Assembly (NCBI GenBank): GCA_905221605.1
Contig: CAJNDS010000632.1
Coordinates: forward strand, 65,001-101,702
DNA from: Symbiodinium natans
Taxonomy: Eukaryota; Sar; Dinophyceae; Suessiales; Symbiodiniaceae
Length of the DNA: 36,702 nt
Reading direction: 5' to 3'
The notes beneath the pieces were generated by a model. The model did no database searches and was not told the DNA's origin. It worked only from the letters and a program-made list of their open reading frames with translations. The position numbers and the translations under genes were made by a program. Shown in pieces: positions 22,101 through 34,100 of the stretch; position 1 is the stretch's first letter, and the number at the start of each line of letters is the position of its first letter.

Positions 22101-25100
22101 GACTGCTAGGGTAGCTCAGCCTCCTGGCATGTGTCCGCCGCCTTGTGGAGCTTTGGTTGGGAGTCCCACCGAGCGGGGTGGGTCGGGTCAAGGTTTCGAG
22201 TTCTGTAGGGTTAGGCATGAAACTTCGGTGCCGTTTATGCCTGGGATTAGGTCACCACCCCCTAGGCCGCCCAGTGTACCCCTTCGGACTTTGGTTGAAA
22301 GGGATGAAGGGTGGGGATCAGGGACTCAGACTTTGGGACAGTTCGCTTCGTTTGCTTTGGCGTCAAGGGAGGGTCAGGGTGAGTCTGGCTATCATACACC
22401 AAGATCCGTAGGAGCTTCGGGGTTGGCTGGGTTCAGTTCTGATGGATATCCGCTGTCGCCGGGTGGTACTGTCATCCGACCTCCGCCAGGGCCTCCCCCA
22501 ATGTCACCTCGAGGGGTTCAGGCTTATGGATCCGGGCACTTGGGAGCAAATGCTGCTGAATGTGGGGTGATGTCCGGGGGTTCCCGGGGTCCAGGATATT
22601 TGGCTGGCGTTGAGGATTTTGCGCGTGGGGAAAAGGGGATACCGAGTCAAGGCGTTCCAGGGTCTTCTCCCACTGTTGCAGAGGGGATCTCGTCCTTTAG
22701 CGCTCCTGGGGCATTTCCTGAGGAACCAGCGAAGTACATTATCGACCTGCCTAAGCTTGCTGCTGCTGACTTGACCACTAGCGCCGTAACATGTGGCAAC
22801 TGGCTTGCGCAGACACGCCAGGTTTTCGCGGGGCTTTCGCCGTCAGCGTCTGTTTGGTTCAGCTCGGTTGAGGGCGCGGCTAATGCAAGCTATCAGCGTT
22901 GGCTTGTAGCAGATCCGTTGGAACGGCTAGCTCTCGATCCCTCCACGGTTGTTGCTCACTATGATGCCGTCAAGTACCAGCGCGTAGAAAGTAGGGCAGT
23001 ATCGTTGCTGTTGTCGTGTGTCCCTCAGAGTTTCAAGGATGAGCTAGTTACTAACCGTTGGATGACAACTGCTTCCATACTGTATCGGATTCTTTGCGTT
23101 TACCAACCAGGGGGCAGCACGGAGAGGGCGTACCTCCTTTCGCGTCTTGTTCAGCCTGATCCATGCAAGTCATTTAAGGATGCGATTTCAGGTTTGAGGC
23201 GATGGCAACAGGATCTGATCAGGGCACGGGAGATACAAGCAACCCTCCCGGACCCCAGTCTACTTCTGAAAGGGATAGATGCTGCTACCAGCTCTCTTCT
23301 AGCTCTTCAGCCAATGGTGGCGTTCCGAGTTAGCGTGTTTAGGCATAAAAGCTCAATCGACTACAACCCGTCCGTAACGGGGGTTACGCAGCTAGTGAAA
23401 CTCATTCAGGCTGAGTGCGAGTCTCTAGCCATGACTGTTGAGTCTCCTCCGGATAAAAAGGCCAGAGCTGCTGCTGCTGCTGCTGCCGCTGCGAAGGCCC
23501 CAGACCCCAAGCTTCCCAGCACATCTGCATCTTCTCAGACGCCGAGTCCCACTGTGGCAGCGGTATTTGGAGAGGCGGACGCTGGTAAAGGTAAGGGTAA
23601 GTCCTCGAAGGGTTCTGGTAGTACGGTTGAGTGTTTCAGGTTTGGTGACGGTACCGGGTGTCGCTTTGGGGATAGCTGTACTTTCAGGCACGATAGGGCT
23701 AAAGCTAGAAGGCAAAGTAGGTGCTTGGCTTGTGGTCAGAGCGGACACTACCGGCCGGACTGTCCGATTGTCCCAGCAGAGCTCAGACAGGTGCTGCCAG
23801 AGGGTGGATCGCCAAGTGCCAAGAGTCCTCCTAGCCCTAAGAAATCAGAGGCGAAGCCTAAGCCGAAGTCCCAGCCTCAAGCGAAGGGTATATCTGAGGA
23901 TGCACCCTCTGGAAGTGCCGGTGCCAGGAATTCTGAAGCCTCTAGTGCTTCGGGCGCCAAGGAAGCCTTGTTTGCTGAAGCAGCCAAGCTTTTGCAAGGT
24001 GCAAGCGCAAAGGTTTTGAGGGTTGGCGAGTGGAACATAGATGAGACTTGGCTCTGTAGCGCTGTGAGTGCATCCAATCTTGAGTATGCCTTGATTGACT
24101 CTGGTGCCACAAACGCCTTAAGGTTTGCTTGTTCTGAGGAGCTTCGTGGGGCTGAGTCCATTCGGGTTGATCTGGCATCAGGTGTCACTGAATTGCACGT
24201 CAACGAGTATGGGACCTTGCTTAGCCCTGTTGATTGCCAGCTCATATTGCCTGCCGGGTACTTAGTCAGTATGGGTTACCGTATCTCTTGGGGGAAGAAG
24301 GGTTGTAGAATACGGCATCCCAAACTCGGAGAGCTTGAGGTGAGTGTGGTGAAGGGATGTCCTTTGGTACCTAGGGAACTTGGGATGCGGCTTCTGGATC
24401 AGTATGAAAGGTTTAGGGCAGGGTCTCGTTCGGTAAAGGGATTGACATGCTCTGAAGCTGGGGAACAGCTTAACGCGAAAGAAGTGAAGATGTGGTTAAG
24501 GGATCAACTGAAGCAGTCGGCTGCCGGGTTGCTAGATCGGGTTACTCAAGTGAGCCTTTTGAGGAGTGTGTTTCCTGGGATCTCGGATTGGGTTCTAGAG
24601 AGGACGGTAGTTGATCCGGAAGATCCCTTTGCGGGTTGCCAGGGTGTTGCTCCTTGGAATCGCAGGCTTAGGAGGAGTGTTGATCGGGATACGCAAGGGT
24701 CGGTACTTCTTCGTGTTGGGGCTGTAGGCGACAAGTGGAAGGGTCCTGGACGAGTAGTAGAGCTTCGGAGGGACTTCGGTAGTGATCTCGGGATTGTGCC
24801 GGTCTTCCTTCAGGTTCTAAAGTGGGCTCAGTCTGGGGTTCTTGGAGGAATTGTGGCTTCTACCGAAGAAAAGGGTTTCGAACTGGGAAGTAGTCTTTCG
24901 GACAGTGAAAAGGAAGCTGCGTTGAGAAAGCAGGTATCATGGTTCAGGTTATGCTTAGTGTATATGGTGGCGCAGGCAGCTGCTGAGAACACTGCTTGTG
25001 AAGTTACCGAGCCGCGTGAGCCTGCTGGTGAGGGCGAGTCAGGGTCCGGAGAGCCTCCTCAGGGTCTTGATGATCCTCATGAAATAGCCTTGTGGGCTTT

Positions 25101-28100
25101 ACGGAGGGCCGCTGTCAAGCTTCAGATGTCGGCTGAGCCGGAGTTGAGTGACCTAAAAGGGGGGCCCCGAGCTGCAGAGAGTCCGCCTGTATGCAAAGGT
25201 GGTCAGACAGAGAGGGCTGTCTTCTTTGTCTTAGAGGGGTCCTTTGATGGGTTGACTAGGCCTGAAGAAGTGGAAGGGCTCCGTGAGGCATATGGGTTGT
25301 ACCGGGTATCTTTTGATCAGGGATGTCTGGGAAATTTGGCGCGGGATTCCACTGTCCTTGTGACCTCTTCGTGGGATGTGTTCGAGAGCCTACATGCCCT
25401 GCGGGTTCCGGAACATATTCAAATGCCTGAGTCTTCGAGGATCAATGGGAGTCGGGTTTGGGCTCCAGGTTTGATTGGGTGTGTGAAAAATGCTTGGGAG
25501 AAGTGCCGACGTAGTAGGCTTGAAGTTGGGGACCTGAGTGAGCGCCGAGCTTTGTTGGCGAAGCTAACCGAAGAGGAGAGTCTTCGTAGGCATAGGGCCA
25601 ACGATCATATCCCTTTTAGGAGGGGGTGTGGTGACTGCATAGCTGCTCAAGGTCGCCAGCGGAGTCATTGGCGATCTCGGATCACCACCTTGTACTCTTT
25701 GAGTGTCGACATTGCTGGACCGTTCAAGGATGGTCGCAGTTTTGACCCGATTGCGTCTGGCAGGGATCGTGGACGTGGCTATAAGTACTTCATTGCTGCA
25801 GCGTACTCGATACCCTTGAGTCCCGAGTTGCGACCTGATTTGAGTCCTCCTGATGATCTAGCTGAGTATTGTCCTTCTGAGTGTGAGCAAGAAGCTGCAG
25901 GGGTAGGACCTATAGCCGATGAGGCGTCTGAGGATTGCTCTGAGTGGCTGGACGGGGTACATGAGCAGATTGCTGGAGGGTTCTCTAGTAAGGCCTTGTT
26001 CCGTAGGGTAAGAGGCAAGACGTTCCCTAGGGTTGATCCGTTACAAGACGGAGCTGAGTTTGCAGAAAGAAAGGCTCCTGGCCCTGATTTACCGGGGAAC
26101 GCTGCAGACGGGGCAGAAGAGGAGCCGAAAGTCGTCACGAAAACCCTTTTTCTTGGGATTCCGTTGCGCACCAAGCGTGGCTCTGAAGTCATGGGACAGG
26201 TTCAAGCTCTGGTCAACAGGTTGGAGTCGTTTGGGTACCCTGTTCACCGCTACTTCGCAGACCGTGCTAAAGAGCTGAGGAGCCATGCTTTGATTCAGTG
26301 GCTTCGAGAACGCGGCATTCGTGCCTCATTTACCGCAGGAGAGGATCCTGCTGGAAATAAGGCAGAGGTCAGTGTCCAGCGGTTGAAGCAAGATGCCAGG
26401 AAACTCCTTCGCGTTGCCGATCTGCCAATCGAGTTTTGGCCATTTGCTATTCTTCATGCTTCGCAAAGACACTTTGTGCAAATGGCTGAGGCTTTGGGTG
26501 TGGGACAGGCTGTCCTTTTACCGTTTGGGGTATGGTTGCATGCGCGAAAGCGTTTGAAGTCGGGTCATAAGAAGCATTGGGAGACACGAACTGTTCCGGG
26601 CAAGTACCTGGGGGTTGCAACTGATTGTGCTGGTGGGCACCTGGTGTTAATCCAGGATGGGTCCGAGCAGCGTGTTTTGCTAACCAACACTGTCTACCCT
26701 GTTGATCCTTTGACAGTCCCGAAACCCAAGTTTCGTTTGACTACCAAAACCCCGCCGGGTTTTGCTGTTCGGGCTGTGGCTGCTAAGAGCGCCAGATGGC
26801 CAACCGGCCGCTCTTCTGTTGCCAGGTTTGCGCCTGGGGGGGAGTGCGTTGGGTGTTTGAGAGATTTCGAAAGTTCTGAGGGGCCGAAGTTTGAGACCGG
26901 GCTTGAATCAGGGTCTTCCAGTCTTTCCGAAGAGGCTTCAGATGGGGATCTTGGTGTAACTACGGATGAGGAAGGGTTTCAAGAACTCCAGGTTGATGGT
27001 ACGACCGTGAAGCTTCTCTTTGGAGATTCTGGTGTTTGGCTGGGAAATAAGCTTGAGACTGGTGACTACAGCACGGTTGAGGCATTAGAGGTGCTTAGAA
27101 GGTGTGCTGACAAGCTTCCTCCTCCAAATCGAAGGGTATTGGGTGGAAAAGGTAGGTGTGCTGTGATGGGGTTGTACAATCAGGGGGGTTTTCAAGGCGT
27201 GTCGAGGTTCGCCAAGGATCATGGGGATCTTGTGCGTTACTTGAACAAGTTTGTTCGAGCTCAGGGTTGCGAACATCCTTACACTACCCTGTACCTTACT
27301 CGTAACACCTCTACCCCTTTGCACCAGGATGCTAGAAATGAAAGAGTGGTACCGGTTTGGGTGATTGCTCTTGGGGAGTTTCAAGGAGGTGGCTTGTGGG
27401 TTGAAAGTTCCGATGGCCAGGGTCCTGTTTTAAGACAGTTGCCGGGGGGTGACTTAAGGGCTGGTTTTGTCAGGGATATTCATGATAACCCGTGCACCTT
27501 TAGTGGTCAATTGTGGCATTGCGCTGAACCTTGGTGTGGCAAGGATAGGTGGGTGATTGCTGCCTATGCTCCTCGGGGTATATGGAAGATTCTGAACGAA
27601 TACGCTCGTGAGCTTGAGAGCTTGGGGTTCGATTCTAAAGGGTTGGATCACCTTTTCGCTGCAGAGCGTGCTTCGATTTCAAAGTTTAATGCTGAGGGTG
27701 ATGAGGACTTGACCTCTGAGGGGCTTTGGGAAGTTGAGTTTCCCTGTGAAGTGTTGAAGCCTGGTTGGCGTGAGCACGTTTTAAGAAATCACCTGTCCTC
27801 AGCTTTGGCGTGTAAAGCCCTTGTGAAGGAGCTTAGCTGTTTTGGAAATGATGATGTAGGCTACGAATTGATTCGGACCTTGAAGTCGGTTGAATGCCAG
27901 CGCGAGTGGTATGAGGGACTTCTGTGGGATGACTTTGTCAGGAATTCTGGGAGTATGTTAAAGGCTTTGAATCAGGATGTTCCTCTGAACCCGGAAGACC
28001 AAACCAGCCCTGCCGAAGCTTTTCTCCAAACGAGGACAGTAAGCTTAGCTGAGGCAAAGGGTGAATTGGTGCTATGGATACCTTCGGCTACTGAGGAAGT

Positions 28101-31100
28101 TGTCTCTTTGGAACAAACGAATGAGGCTGTTGAGCGCATTGTCGTGTCGGACATTGAGCGGTTGATTCAAGAAGGAAAAAGGGTAACCCAGGTTCCAGGA
28201 AAGGCAGTCCTAACCAGGAAGGCTGGTGTTGGGAAACGCCGATTCAGGTGTGTCGCGTGTGGGAACTACATCCCCACTGGCTCTCCTGATTCCAACAACC
28301 TTTATGCGAGTGGCGTTGAAAGCTTGACTGTCAGAACGGCATTAGGTTTTGCTGCTTACCGTGGTTGGGCAGCTTTGAGCGCCGACATAAGGACGGCCTT
28401 CCTTCACGCGCCGTTGGACGGCGAGCTTGAGTCCGAAGAAATTATCATTGTCAGGCCTCCATCTATTCTTGTAGACATGAAAATTCTTTCCCCGAATCAT
28501 CGATGGCGCGTGCGTAAAGCACTGTATGGGTTACGACAAGCTCCCTTGGCTTGGGCCCGGTTCCGAGATAAGTCATTGCGGGTGCTGACCTTTCAGTGTG
28601 ACGGTGCATGGTATGCCTTGCAGCAGGGTGTCAGTGATGATTCGCTTTGGTTCATCACTAAAAGCGAGATTGCCGAGGATGACACTGAGCGTTGGCATGG
28701 TATCTTGATCATTTACGTTGACGATCTTTTGGGTTTCGCTTCATCGGTGATCCTTAGTGCCCTTTTCGATGAAATACAGAAGCTGTGGAAGCTTTCGGAA
28801 CCCGAGTGGATTCGGGAGGAGGCTGCCACTAAGTTCTGTGGGTTGGAAATCCAGGCCCTACAACGAGGAGGGTATCGCATATCGCAGGTTTCCTATTTGC
28901 AGGAGCTTTTTGCAAGATACGACGTCACAAGCAGTGCAAGTGCGCCCTTGAGTAATTGGACTGATCCGGAAAATGAGCAACAGGTGCAGTTGGAGACTGT
29001 CCGGAAGGCGCAAGCCCTGACAGGTGCTTTGCTTTGGGCTTCGTCGAAAACCAGACCCGATATTGCTTTTGCTGTCAGTAAACTTGGGCAATATGCTGTG
29101 AAGGCGCCAAGCATTGTGATTGAGAGCGGGCATCAAATCCTGCGCTACTTGTATGGTACGGCGGACCTGTGGCTGGAATACCAGAAGCCAAGCGACAATT
29201 CCTGGCTTGACGCTCCGGTTCCTCGAACTTTAAATACTCTGGAGTTGTACACCGACGCTTCCCATGCCCCTAACGGGGGGCGATCTTGCCAAGCGATGGT
29301 CATCCTATGGGGAGGAAATGTGTTATGCTGGGAATCCTGTCGTCAACCGTTTGTGACTCTGTCCTCTACGGAGGCAGAGCTAGTTGCAGTCACCGCCGGA
29401 ATAGTTGCTGCAGAATCAATTGGGGGCATCATTGAGGAAATGATCGAGTCCGACATCACGGTCTCTGCCTTGTGTGATAACCAGGCAGCGGTAAGGTCGT
29501 TTGCTGTTGGAAGTCTCGGGTGGCGTAATCGACATCTTCGCATGAGAGCTGCAGCTGGGCGTGAACGTATAGATGCGGGATCTCTAGTAGTCACCTATGT
29601 TCCAGGATCGATTCAGCTCGCAGATATAGCTACGAAACCACTGTCTCGAGCTAGGATTCTTCAGCTTGCGGAACTAATGAATATGCGAATGAGACTTTCG
29701 CCAGCTGGGGCAGATGATTCGATCCGTACAGTCAGCAGGTTGTCTTCCAGCTTCGGATCCCAGGGATCTGTCTCTCCCCGGACCTTAGCGGGTCTTGCAT
29801 TGGTTGCTGTGTTGTCTGGTGTCCGAGCTCAACCGGCATTGCGAGTTGAAGAAAGGATTGAATGGATTCTTTGGTTCTTCGGAGTTTTGGTGGGTTTGGT
29901 TTTGCTTGCTTGGGCTCAGTGGTTCCTTGGTTTAGGTTTCAGAGGCTTTTGGCGGGGGGAACAGTTGCGGGAATTAGTAGGCGATGCTGTCAGTCTTGGG
30001 GGTTTGGAGTTTGCTGCCGAGGCTCAACAGGACTTCGGGGTTGGAAATGAGGTTTCCCTGGCTTCTGAAGTTGAAAGTAGGGCTGGTTCTGAAGGTGATG
30101 GGTCTGAACAGTTCTCTGAAACTGAATTGCTGGAGGCGCAGCGCAAACTTCAGGAACGGGAGCGCAGCAGTCAGCAGGTTCCTCCAACTCCCGATGTGCA
30201 GATTGGGGGGAGCAATAGCAGTCAGCAGGTTCCTCCAAGTCCCGATGTGCAGATTGGGGGGAGCAATAGCAGTCAGCAGGTTCCTCCAAGTCCCGATGTG
30301 CAGATTGGGGGGAGCAGTAGCAGTCAGCAGGTTCCTCCAAGTCCCGATGTGCAGATTGGGGGGAGCAGTAGCAGTCAGCAGGTTCCTCCAAGTCTCGGTG
30401 TGCAGATTGGGGGGAGCAGTAGCAGTCAGCAGGTTCCTCCAAGTCTCGATGTGCAGATTGGGGGGGGCAGTCGCAGTCTGCAGGTTCCTCCGAGTGGTGT
30501 TGAAAGCTTGACTGTAAGAACGGCATTAAGCCTTGCCGCTTACCGGGGTTTGGCAGCTTCGAGCGCCGACGTACGGGCGGCATTCCCTCACGCGCCGTTG
30601 AACGGCCAGCCTGAGTCCGAAGAGATTGTCACTGCGCAGTCTCCATCCATTTCCGTGCTGAATCTCCTTGACTTAGAAGATGACCCTACTCCAGATGATA
30701 GGCCCCATAGAGCTGTAAGTCCCCGGGTTCCTGTAGAAGGTCAATTTTTCCTTGGGGAAGGGTGGTCTTCTTCTGAAAGCGAAAGCGGAGATTCGACAAC
30801 TGAGCCGTCGATATTTTCTGTGTCTAGCGGAGATGCTGCTGTCGATGAAGAAGTATGGGTTATTCATGATGCCGAGGCCAGACTTGCCCAGGCAGACGAG
30901 CCACAACCTTTAGGAGTGAACTTCCGAGCTGGGCATGAAGTGCTAATAGGGACCTATGCTGACGACGAGGTTAGTATAGCGCTTCAGGGATGGTCCCAGG
31001 CTGAGGTTGAGACTATTGTTACCGGGCTGAATGAGGGTGAATGGACGTCGTTTCATGCAATGCTGGCACAGACCAGCAATCAAGAAAGTCAGAGTTCCAC

Positions 31101-34100
31101 TCAAGTTCAGGGTTCGCAAAGTGTGGTTTGGGTCGTCGGGGTCGGGGTCGGTTTATCTCTTGTTGGGGCATTCGTTCAGTTGTGGAGCGTTAGTTTTGTG
31201 GCGTGTTGGTTCTTGCTGCTTTGGTGTAGGAGTAAGGGGGATTTTGCAGGGACTTTTGGGAGGATTTGGGGTGTGCGGCCAAGGAGTGATAGGCGCTGGG
31301 TCGTACTTCTCTATGTTCTCTGGTTAGTCCTGGGCGGCATTCTTCCTAGTTCTGCAGAGGTAGTAACCTATGGGGATGAACCGGTTTCTTTCGGTAGGTG
31401 GGATGAACCGACTGGTAGCTCCACTGGGGTTGGCGATGTGTGTCTGGAGGATGAGCAAGGGTCTAGCTCTGAAGAAGCCGGGAGCTGGGACTGGTGGCTG
31501 TGGGTTGCCTGCGTGATTGGAATCTGGGAAATCGTTCGTGCCTTATCTCTTCGTGTGTGCAGAAGTAGAAAGACAGTGCAGGATCAGGCAGTCAGCGCCG
31601 AAACGGTGCCGTGGCCTTTGCATCCAGGTATCCCTCACCGAGCGAACATCTTGTACTGCTACTGGCGTGCAGGATACGTGTTTGACGTACAAGAATATCC
31701 TGAAGCGGTTCAATCACGATTTTATGGCCTCCTAGGCTCTCACCTTGAGAGGCGTGACAGAGATGGCTTGTCCTCCACAGACTCTTCTGATTGAACTGAT
31801 TTTGGGGCATTCTGAATAAGATCAGCGGTGTCCTAAGTTGCGGATGCTGGCAACTGCCAAAAAACCAAAGGAGACGAAGACTATCAGCTGTTATCTCCAG
31901 AATATCTGGGCTTTTAATCCTCATGAAGCTAAGTCTTGTGGGGGGTGTAGGATCATAGCTATAGTTTTCGGTCTCTGCTTGCATGCGTGGATGCCTCTTG
32001 ATCCGACATCGAACTGCTCCAAAGGAGAAAGGGCTGCCGAAACAGAACGGCCTGTTCGAAATAGGGTCAAACATTTGTACAACGAGGCTTTTGTCCACTT
32101 TTGCAACCAAAGGACGATCCATCTGGGCTCGGGCATATAGAATGCTGATGTTTTCCTGGTGATGCATTCCAATCACCTGAGTCTTGGAGTCTCAGGTGAG
32201 GGGGAGTGCGTGAAGCATCCTGGCCGCTCAGGTGGAGACGTTGTTGCGTTACCGAGGCTGTCTTTTGTTCGAAAAAATCGAGGCGCGATCCGAGGGTCTA
32301 GGATTCAGACTTAGGCTGCCTAAGCTTTCTGGTCCCCGTAGGGTTCTGTATTTCACGTACTAGGGTTTAGGGGATTAGGGGTTTTAGGGTTTGTTAGGGT
32401 TTGGGGTTTAGGGGTTTAGGGCATTTTAGGGCTTGGGGTTAGGGGTTTAGGGGTGTTTGGGGTCCAGGGTTTAGGGGCTTAGAGGTTTTAGGGCTTAGGG
32501 TTTGTGTTCGCGGTTTAGGGTTTAGGGCTTGTGTTCGCGGCTTTGGGGGGGGGGGGGGGGAGGGAGGAGGGCTGATTGGGGTCCCAGAGCAACCGAAGAA
32601 GAAAGGGCGTCCAAACAGGAACGAACCTCTTTGAGAGGGAAGGATTCCATTCGCAGTCCGGCTGAGTGAATTAGGACTCAGCTCTACGAGAGCTAACCCT
32701 TAAACCCTAAACGCGCAGTGCCAAGGCGAACATGAAACCCAAGAATGGAAATCAGCAGCAGTGTTAGGGTCCAGGGGTGGATCTTGTAGGGTTTAGGTTT
32801 AGGGGTTCAGCCAGGAACATACCCCAAGTTGCTCTAATCCTTCTTCCAGGAACCCCCCACAAAGGGTACCCAAACCCATACCCCTTAGCCCATGAAAAGG
32901 ATTTTATTAATTTCTTTTGAAGGGTATGCCCAAGGGGTATGTTAATAAATAGGGTGCCCTTTCTGGTTGTAAGGGGATTATGGAGCCCCAACCTTGAAAA
33001 AAGGGAAGAAAGGGCCCACTCCCGGTCCTAGCAGAAGTTTTGGGAAACGTCCATCTAGGTTGTAGCCCTAAACCCTAAACCCTAAACCCTAAACCCTAAA
33101 CCCTAAACCCTAAACCCTAAACCCCAAACCCTAAAACCCTAAACCCTTTGTTTGGGGACTTCGGGCCCCTGTCCAACGAGGTGAGCACCACGGGCGCTGG
33201 GCAATTCCGGTGAGAGGCAGCCGAATCACCTGGGCACCCGCTCTTTCTCTTGAGGGCTTAGGGGTTATATTTGGGTTTAGGGTTTAGGGTTTAGGGTTTA
33301 GGGTTTAGGGTTTTGGGTTTTGGGTTTAGGGTTTAGGGCCCCCCCCCCCCAACAACTTGGGGATCATATGCCCTGTATTACCACAATCCCTTTGAGGCCA
33401 AAAGGTCCTATAGGTCCACAAGCCCTAAACCCTTCGAGGGCTTAACTATACGTCATCCAAGTTTCTTGCTGGCTCTTCGTGGGGATTTGGGGAGTTAGGT
33501 CCTAACGATTCCTTGCAGGGGTATGTAGGACTGCTCCTGTGAGCAAAACTAACGAAGGATGCCCTGAAGCCTGGAATCAAAACGGGACCCTTTGGCTTAA
33601 TGGAGCTTATAATTTTGAACCTAACTCCGAAAAAAGGGGTTCTACATGCGCATCCTAGCTAACTGCTCTTGGGTACCTACCTTCTTTTTCCTTTTCGGCC
33701 TTCCAGACTAAGAATTTAAGTATCCCAAAGAACGGAAAGGGTATAAGCCAAAATGTAATTGTTCTTGGAAGACGACAATGAAACTGAGCCGTTGTTGTGG
33801 TCCCCTATCATAACAACCAAAGTTCCGAAGCACACATGTTGCTCATTCGGCTGCAACTTTAAACGAGCCGCTAAGCTGAAACGCCGAATCTCTCGAACAA
33901 AACAATGAGTACTACAGTGGCCCATGGAGTCGGCATTTGCATTTTGCGTAGCTAAAATTCTACCTTAAGAACCCAAAGCCTACCTGTTTTTTTCGGTTAC
34001 CTAAGAATCCTATAAGAGGTTTTATCAGAAGAACTTACAAAACAGTAGGTTTTGGGTTCTTAAGGTATCTGTACGGTCATACTGCAGGTATTTCATGCTG

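Larger units (their letters stand above)
29785..31794 (+). other. Membrane-segment-bearing C-terminal extension (env-like position)
   Basis: Residues about 2861-3529. A signal-like hydrophobic stretch ([15 protein letters not shown]) and [20 protein letters not shown] are followed by an acidic, repeat-rich region. Further hydrophobic segments near 3307-3341, 3364-3382 and 3430-3446 come before the end. The position after RNase H is where env-like genes sit in some LTR elements; I recognise no known fusion protein family. Confidence 0.6.
20962..32359 (+). mobile_element. Complete Ty1/copia-class LTR retrotransposon, 11.4 kb, young insertion
   Basis: Two direct 153-bp LTRs, identical base for base as read, bracket a leader with a primer-site-like start, a single 3529-codon polyprotein ORF, a 3' UTR of about 400 bp and a polypurine tract. 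A perfect CTAGG duplication flanks it. The domain order protease-integrase-RT-RNase H defines Ty1/copia. The element is about twice the usual copia length because of long N- and C-terminal additions and an inserted dioxygenase-like domain. Identical LTRs and an unbroken ORF suggest a recent, possibly still competent, insertion. Confidence 0.95.

Noticed and set aside
31592-32176. Antisense 194-codon frame at the retrotransposon end
   Set aside because: It overlaps the polyprotein end and 3' UTR, has no recognisable motif, and looks like a shadow frame.
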